From: DATKMS01 sp035541735
Lineage (GTDB): Bacteria; Desulfobacterota; Binatia; HRBIN30
Assembly (NCBI GenBank): GCA_035541735.1
Contig: DATKMS010000300.1
Location: forward strand, 1-21,389
DNA length: 21,389 bases
Direction: 5' to 3'
In this document: positions 16,635 through 21,389 of the stretch, piece after piece
Numbering within the stretch: the first letter of the stretch is position 1
How the letters are laid out: each line of letters opens with the position of its first letter
Program-made: the position numbers and the translations under genes
The notes under the pieces: generated by a model
Seen by the model: the letters and a program-made list of their open reading frames with translations, nothing else
Told to the model about the DNA's origin: nothing
Databases searched by the model: none

Positions 16635-18323
16635 ATGGACAACGACATCAGACCTCGCACGGCTCGGCAACGCGTGCTCGTCGTCGGCGGTGTGGCCGGT
16701 GGCGCCTCGTGCGCGGCGCGTCTGCGCCGACTCGATGAGTCGGCGGAAATCGTCATTTTCGACCGCGGCCCCTACGTTTCGTTCGCCAATTGCGGTCTGC
16801 CGTACTACGTCGGCAACATCATCGCCGATGAGCGCAAGCTGCTGGTCGCGTCGAGCGACACCTTCCGCGAGCGCTTCGATATCGCGGTGCACACCGAAAC
16901 CGAAGCCACTGCCATCGACCGCGATGCGCGAATGCTCACGGTTTGCGATCTGCGCACCGGCGCGACGCGCCAGGAGCCGTACGATGTCCTGGTGCTGTCG
17001 CCGGGCGCGGCGCCGATTCGACCGCCGCTGGCGGGGGTTGACCTGCCCGGCGTGTTCGCGGTGCGCAGCATTCCCGACTCACGCCGCATTCGCGCCTGGA
17101 TCGACAGCCGCAAGGCCAAGACCGCGGTGGTTGTGGGCGGTGGGTTCATTGGGTTGGAGATGGTCGAAAACCTCATCCATCGCGAGCTGTCGGTGGCGGT
17201 ACTCGAGAAGCTGCCGCAAGTCATGCCGCCGCTGGATCCCGAGATGGCTGCGCCGCTGGGGCAGCATCTGGCGGCGAAAGGCGTACGCCTACACCTCGGT
17301 GACGGGTTGGCCCGCATTGAGACGGAGGCCGATGCCTCGCTTGTGGTGGTTTCGGAAAGTGGAGCGCGGCTCGCCGCGGATCTGGTCATCCTTGCCATCG
17401 GCGTGCGCCCGGAGACGACGCTGGCCCAGGCAGCGGGACTGCGCATCGGTCTGCGTGGTGGCGTGGTCGTCGATGCGCAGATGCGCACCTCTGACCCACA
17501 CATCTGGGCCGTCGGCGATGTCGTTGAAGTGCAAGACGTGCTCACCGGGCAAGAGACTGTACTTCCCCTGGCCGGCCCGGCGAACCGCCAGGGCCGCGTC
17601 GCCGCCGAGGCAATTGCCGGCCGCGCGACGCACTTCCGCGGCGTGCAGGCGACGGCAGTGGTTGGTGTGCTCGGACTGACAGCGGCCTCTACCGGTGCCA
17701 GCGAAAAGGGGTTGCGGCGCGCCGGGGTCGGCAACTTCCAAAAGGTATATCTGCACCCCGGCCACCATGCCGGGTACTATCCCGGGGCACAGCCCATCCA
17801 TCTCAAGCTGCTGTTCTCCGTGCCCGACGGCCGTATCCTCGGCGCACAGGCTGTGGGGCGGGAAGGCGTGGAAAAGCGCATCGACGTCATCGCTACCGCC
17901 ATCCAGTTCAACGGCACCGTGCATGACCTCGCCGCCGCCGAGTTGTGCTACGCGCCACAGTACGGTGCAGCGAAGGATCCGGTGAACCTGGCAGGGATGC
18001 TCGCCGAGAACGTCCTCAACGGCGACATGCCACTCGCCGACTGGGCGCAACTGGCGCAGACGCCGGCGTTGTTGGTCGATGTACGCGAACCCGACGAGTT
18101 CGCGGCGGGGCACGTGCCCGGAGCCGTCAACCTGCCGCTGTCACAGCTGCGCCGGCGGGCTGATGAATTGCCCAGGGATCGGGAGATCTGGGTCTCCTGC
18201 GGCGTTGGCCAGCGTGCCTACTACGCGACGCGCTTCCTGGCCCAGCACGGCTACCGGCCACACAACCTCTCGGGCGGCTACGCCACCTACACGGCGCTCA
18301 AAGCAGCGAAAATGGTGCCGTAG
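16635..18323 (+). CDS. CoA-disulfide / persulfide reductase with C-terminal rhodanese domain
   Basis: The 562-residue protein is an FAD- and NAD(P)H-dependent disulfide reductase of the single-cysteine type. The FAD motif VLVVGGVAGGASCAARLRRL (14-33), the redox cysteine C53 in SFANCGLPYYVG, the NAD motif VVVGGGFIGLEM (166-176) and the second FAD motif IWAVGDVVE are intact. Dimerisation-domain residues include HPGHHAGYYPGA. A rhodanese domain (about 470-562) carries C522 in the loop CGVGQR. Such fusions (CoADR-Rhd of Bacillus anthracis, Npsr of Shewanella loihica) reduce CoA persulfide, CoA disulfide or polysulfide, so a sulfur-handling or thiol-homeostasis role is likely. The start ATG has GCGGAGG four bases upstream. 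The 121-base gap after the amidase suggests its own promoter. Confidence 0.95.
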   Translation: MDNDIRPRTARQRVLVVGGVAGGASCAARLRRLDESAEIVIFDRGPYVSFANCGLPYYVGNIIADERKLLVASSDTFRERFDIAVHTETEATAIDRDARMLTVCDLRTGATRQEPYDVLVLSPGAAPIRPPLAGVDLPGVFAVRSIPDSRRIRAWIDSRKAKTAVVVGGGFIGLEMVENLIHRELSVAVLEKLPQVMPPLDPEMAAPLGQHLAAKGVRLHLGDGLARIETEADASLVVVSESGARLAADLVILAIGVRPETTLAQAAGLRIGLRGGVVVDAQMRTSDPHIWAVGDVVEVQDVLTGQETVLPLAGPANRQGRVAAEAIAGRATHFRGVQATAVVGVLGLTAASTGASEKGLRRAGVGNFQKVYLHPGHHAGYYPGAQPIHLKLLFSVPDGRILGAQAVGREGVEKRIDVIATAIQFNGTVHDLAAAELCYAPQYGAAKDPVNLAGMLAENVLNGDMPLADWAQLAQTPALLVDVREPDEFAAGHVPGAVNLPLSQLRRRADELPRDREIWVSCGVGQRAYYATRFLAQHGYRPHNLSGGYATYTALKAAKMVP

Positions 18324-18333
18324 GCCGGAACGA

Positions 18334-20013
18334 TCAACTCTCGGCGACGTTGGCGCCGGTATCCGGGCTGGTCGGCGCGGCGCCACCACGGCCGCGGCGC
18401 CGCCGCCGCCGGCGCTTGCGCCGCTTGGGTCCCTGTGGTCGCGCAATCGGCTGCCAGAACGTCGACGGACGCTGCACTGCACCACGGCAGATGTCGCACA
18501 GCCCGCAGGGCGCTCCAGCCTCTTCGCCGAAATAGCGCCGCAGGAAGATGGCGCGGCACTCCTTGGCGTGGACATATTCGGCCAGCCGGTCGAGCCGCCG
18601 ACCGTCCTGTGTGCGCAAGGTGAGGAACCGTCCCGCCAGACTGCGCGCCTGCTCCTCGAATTCGGACGGGACGGTGGTGATGTGCACGCCGTCGTCTTCG
18701 AGCGTCACCAGGCCAGCCTCTTCGAGCACGGCGAGCAACGCCTTCGCCACGCGCTCGCCGAGTTGTGCGGCCAAGGCCAGCGCGTCGGCTTCCGGCACCC
18801 GCCCTTCCCCAGCCCAGGCGGCCAGCGCGGAGGCGATGCGGTACAGCTGATCGGGTCGGACGCGGCTGCCCTGCAGCAAGGCCTCGTGGATCTCCCGGTC
18901 CTTCGGATCATAGAGCAACACACAGTCGGCGCGCCGTCCGTCGCGCCCGGCACGTCCCGCCTCCTGGACGTACTGCTCGAGCGACGCCGGCGCCTGATAG
19001 TGGACGATGTAGCGGATGTCTGGCTTGTCGATGCCGAGGCCGAACGCGGTCGTGGCGACCATGATCGTGCGCCGGCCGGGTCGCATGTACAGCTCCTGCT
19101 CGGCGTTGCGGTCCTTGGCGGACATACGGCCGTGATAGTGATGCACGGGGATGCGCAGCAGGCGCAGCGCGCCGTACAGATCGTCGACGGCCTTCGTGGT
19201 CGCGCAGTAGACGATACCCGGCCGGTGCAGCCGCTTGACGAACCGTGCCATGGCCCGCAGGCGGTCGGCACCGGAGATTTCCATCACCTCGAAGGCCAGG
19301 TTGGCGCGGTGCGGCGAGCTGGCCACGACTTCCGGGTCACGCATGGCGAGGTGCTTGACGATATCGTCGCGCACGCTCTGCGTGGCAGTTGCCGTCAGCG
19401 CCAGGACCGGAGGGGCACCGAGTTCGCGCAAGCGCTCGCCGAGCCGCAGATACGCGGGGCGGAAGTCGTGCCCCCATTCCGAGATGCAGTGCGCCTCGTC
19501 GACCGCGGCCAGCGACACACCGGCGGTGTGCAGCGCCTCACCCAGTTCGTTGCCGGCCAACGTTTCCGGTGTCGTCATCACCAGCAACGAGCCGCCGGCG
19601 GCGACGCGTTGCAGCGCCTCGCGGCGCGCCACGCCGCGGATTGTCCCGTCGATGCGCTCGACGGGAATGTGCCGCGCCAGCAGCTTTTCGTGCTGGTCGC
19701 GAATGAGCGCCAGCAGCGGCGAGACCAGCACCACCGGGCGCGGCAGAACCATCGACGGCACCTGATAACAGGCGGATTTGCCGAACCCGGTCGGTTGCAC
19801 CACAAGCACATCGCGGCCCGCGAGCGACGCCGCAACCGAGCGTGCTTGTTCGACGTACAGCTGACGGATGCCGAGCCGTTCGGCCGCTGCCCGCGTGCTG
19901 TCCGGCACCTCAAGCGCGCTTTCCGGTGGCAGTGCCTCCCCGGCAGCTGCGGCCGGTGCCGGCTCACTCATCCCTGTCGACTTGCGGCGACCGCCGCGAC
20001 GTCTGCGTCCCAT
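18334..20013 (-). CDS. recQ: RecQ-family ATP-dependent DNA helicase
   Basis: RecQ is a superfamily 2, 3'-5' helicase acting in recombination and fork repair. The 559-residue product shows Walker A QPTGFGKSACYQVP (K79), DEAH box VDEAHCISEWGHDFRPAY (D172-H175), motif III LALTATAT, and motifs V-VI TTAFGLGIDKPD and QEAGRAGRDG. The zinc site is CRAIFLRRYFGE followed by CGLCDIC. A winged-helix-like stretch (LYRIASALAAW to EEAGLVTLEDDGVHITT) lies before the zinc cysteines, not after them. No HRDC domain is present; an arginine run (KRRKRRRRRRRGRGG) ends the protein. The start at 20013 gives a basic MGRRRRGGRRKS N-terminus; an internal ATG at 19971 is possible. It converges on the reductase gene with a 10-base gap. 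The 185 bases upstream (20014-20198) hold nothing that I can support. Confidence 0.93.
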   Translation of the reverse strand: MGRRRRGGRRKSTGMSEPAPAAAAGEALPPESALEVPDSTRAAAERLGIRQLYVEQARSVAASLAGRDVLVVQPTGFGKSACYQVPSMVLPRPVVLVSPLLALIRDQHEKLLARHIPVERIDGTIRGVARREALQRVAAGGSLLVMTTPETLAGNELGEALHTAGVSLAAVDEAHCISEWGHDFRPAYLRLGERLRELGAPPVLALTATATQSVRDDIVKHLAMRDPEVVASSPHRANLAFEVMEISGADRLRAMARFVKRLHRPGIVYCATTKAVDDLYGALRLLRIPVHHYHGRMSAKDRNAEQELYMRPGRRTIMVATTAFGLGIDKPDIRYIVHYQAPASLEQYVQEAGRAGRDGRRADCVLLYDPKDREIHEALLQGSRVRPDQLYRIASALAAWAGEGRVPEADALALAAQLGERVAKALLAVLEEAGLVTLEDDGVHITTVPSEFEEQARSLAGRFLTLRTQDGRRLDRLAEYVHAKECRAIFLRRYFGEEAGAPCGLCDICRGAVQRPSTFWQPIARPQGPKRRKRRRRRRRGRGGAAPTSPDTGANVAES

Positions 20014-20198
20014 ACGATCACAACATACACCGCTGACATCCAGCGATTTACGTCCACTCGGTCATCTGGCGAACGACGCTACCGACGAACCGGTGAACGG
20101 TTGAAGAGGTCCCTATCACTCACGAGAGGGAAATGGAAACACTGAATAGCCGTTAGCCCTCAGGAAAGAAAGGGACGCTGGGCGCCGAACGCTTGCTC

Positions 20199-20684
20199 TC
20201 ACACATCGCCAAGCGGCCGGTCCAGGCTCACCTCGCGCAAGGTAGTGAGCGCGAACACGGCCAGGGTGCCCGGGGGATCGAAGAAACGCGTCTCGACGAA
20301 GTTCGTGCGCCCCCGTTTCTTGACCAGGCGGCTCTCCATCACGAACTGCGGCCCAACGATCGGCTCGAAGTAGTCGACCCGCATGTTGGTGGTGGCCAGC
20401 CAGGTGCGGAAGCGTTGTTCCAGCCGCTGCTCCCCGGCGCGCACAGTGAACAGCGCCAGCAGGTCGACGTACGTGGGAGTGAATCCTCCGAACAGCTGGC
20501 CGCGCGGGTTGCGCACGTGTGCGGGAATGTGCGCACGGATGCGCAGGAAGCCGTCGCCTTCGTCGAGCACCTGCCAATCGTAGGCTTCGAGGAAATCGCC
20601 CGCCGGATGGCCGCGACCGATCAGCTGACCTGGTTGACGCGTCAGCCAGGCACGTACGAATGGTGGCTGCGCTGGTTCGCTCAT
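20199..20684 (-). CDS. PaaI-type hotdog thioesterase
   Basis: The 161-residue protein is a single hotdog-fold domain. NPRGQLFGGFTPTYVDLLAL (about 59-78) matches the G-x-x-F/H-GG helix-start motif of PaaI-like acyl-CoA thioesterases, and NMRVDYFEPIVGPQFVMES supplies the typical dimer strand. The last strand reads FALTTLREVSL. Such enzymes usually release free acids from short or aromatic acyl-CoAs; the substrate is not readable here. The N-terminal 20 residues (SEPAQPPFVRAWLTRQPGQL) are variable in the family. GAGCAG lies eight bases before the ATG. It is divergent from a cytochrome P450 gene over 123 bases, which suggests a shared control region and possibly a related lipid or xenobiotic pathway. 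Confidence 0.85.
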   Translation of the reverse strand: MSEPAQPPFVRAWLTRQPGQLIGRGHPAGDFLEAYDWQVLDEGDGFLRIRAHIPAHVRNPRGQLFGGFTPTYVDLLALFTVRAGEQRLEQRFRTWLATTNMRVDYFEPIVGPQFVMESRLVKKRGRTNFVETRFFDPPGTLAVFALTTLREVSLDRPLGDV

Positions 20685-20807
20685 AGCGGCTGCTCAATAC
20701 GAGGCAGCGGCGACGCGGTCAACCGAATCAGATGCGCTCCGGGACGCGGCGGACCGTTGATGGCTCTGTACGCGTTGTTGTAGAAGGCGCTCACCCGAGG
20801 GTGCACC

Positions 20808-21389
20808 ATGGAGCTGAACCCGTTCTCGTACGAGTTCCACGAGGATCCGTATCCCACGTATCGCTGGCTGCGCGAGCACGCGCCGCTCTATCACAACCGC
20901 GAACTCGACTTCTACGCCCTGTCGCGCTTTCGCGACGTCGTCGCCGCGTTGCAGGACTGGCGGACATACAGCTCGGCCGAGGGAACCACCGTCGAGCGCA
21001 TGGACGCGCGCATGTTCGACGTGACGCCGATGGTGATCTTCATGGACCCGCCGCGGCACGACCGGCTGCGCAAGCTGGTGAGCAGCGTGTTCACGCCGCG
21101 TCGCATCGCGAATCTCGAGCCGTTCATTCGTGCCACGACGGTGCGGTTGTTGGACGCCCTCGTCGAGCGCGGCGGTGGCGACTTTGTCAAAGACTTTTCC
21201 ACACCGCTGCCCATGGAGGTCATCTTCACCATGCTCGGTGTGCCCGACGCCGACCGGCGGCAGGTGCGCGCGTGGATGGACCTGGCGCTGGACCGCGACC
21301 GTGACACGCCGGCGCTGCCGGCGCGCGCGCTCGAAGCCATGATGAATCTGGTGCGCTACTGGTTCCAACTCATCGGCGATCTGCGCACT
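20808..21389 (+). CDS. Cytochrome P450, N-terminal part (cut by window end)
   Basis: The frame from ATG 20808 stays open for 194 codons to the end of the window. MELNPFSYEFHEDPYPTYRW is a typical soluble bacterial P450 start, and DVVAALQDWRTYSS and MDPPRHDRLRKLVSSVFTP are helix B and C regions. H84-x3-R88 is the HxxxR haem-propionate motif. Residues 100-194 cover helices C to E or so, including the segment PMEVIFTMLGVPDADR common in CYP families. The I-helix, ExxR and haem-ligand cysteine lie beyond the window. There is no membrane anchor, so this is a soluble bacterial-type P450 that needs ferredoxin partners not seen here. GAGGGTG, five bases before the ATG, is a plausible ribosome site. 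Family number and substrate are not readable. Confidence 0.92.
   Translation, partial: MELNPFSYEFHEDPYPTYRWLREHAPLYHNRELDFYALSRFRDVVAALQDWRTYSSAEGTTVERMDARMFDVTPMVIFMDPPRHDRLRKLVSSVFTPRRIANLEPFIRATTVRLLDALVERGGGDFVKDFSTPLPMEVIFTMLGVPDADRRQVRAWMDLALDRDRDTPALPARALEAMMNLVRYWFQLIGDLRT

Noticed and set aside
20088..20102. AACCG-GTGAA-CGGTT hairpin upstream of recQ as a terminator
   Set aside because: The stem is only 5 bp with no T-run on either strand; too weak to annotate.
18079..20145. Plus-strand open frame of 688 codons across recQ
   Set aside because: It overlaps the end of the reductase gene in another frame and is antisense to a complete RecQ; its sequence has no domain character.

Overview
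The window is a GC-rich, gene-dense bacterial chromosome segment with short intergenic gaps, genes on both strands, and no rRNA, tRNA, CRISPR, prophage or insertion sequence that I can see. The gene set is selenocysteine machinery, asparaginyl-tRNA synthetase, RarA, RecQ, DUF2333, two-hotdog and PaaI-like thioesterases, a P450 and a CoA-disulfide reductase with rhodanese. With the REP-like intergenic palindromes, this suggests an uncultured soil or sediment bacterium of the broad deltaproteobacterial type (for example the Binatota/Desulfobacterota neighbourhood). That placement is a guess from gene content and style; no marker here proves it.

Layout. 1-210 is the 3' end of a glutamine synthetase gene, whose stop codon overlaps the stop of a convergent YyaL/SPATA20-type thioredoxin-domain protein (207-2213, minus). 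A small Cys-rich, lipoprotein-like gene lies just upstream of yyaL. Then selA-selB (2677-6000, plus) encode the enzyme that makes Sec-tRNA and the elongation factor that delivers it. asnS and a coupled lipoprotein gene (8068-6102, minus) follow, then a divergent XRE-type regulator (8350-8772). A strong hairpin separates the regulator from rarA-DUF2333 (11152-8841, minus). Next come a double-hotdog thioesterase and a small Cys-rich protein (plus), then a beta-lactamase-fold serine hydrolase (minus).

From 13493 to 18323 three plus-strand genes form a redox/hydrolase cluster. The first is an unusual membrane aldo/keto reductase with iron-sulfur cysteines, the second an amidase that starts on the base after its stop codon, and the third a CoA-disulfide/persulfide reductase fused to rhodanese. 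The right end has recQ and a PaaI-type thioesterase (minus) and the 5' part of a cytochrome P450 gene that runs off the window.

Most striking observations: (1) the aldo/keto reductase at 13493-15067 has two transmembrane helices, then an internal twin-arginine motif and a third hydrophobic segment before its catalytic domain. This is the layout of the dual Sec/Tat-inserted Rieske proteins, but here it carries an AKR plus iron-sulfur domain. (2) Two intergenic palindromes each have a GTAG tetranucleotide beside the stem, the hallmark of REP elements moved by RAYT transposases. (3) RecQ has a winged-helix-like segment before the zinc site and a poly-arginine tail in place of the usual C-terminal domains. 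(4) A class-A-like serine hydrolase lacks both a signal peptide and the ExxLN motif.
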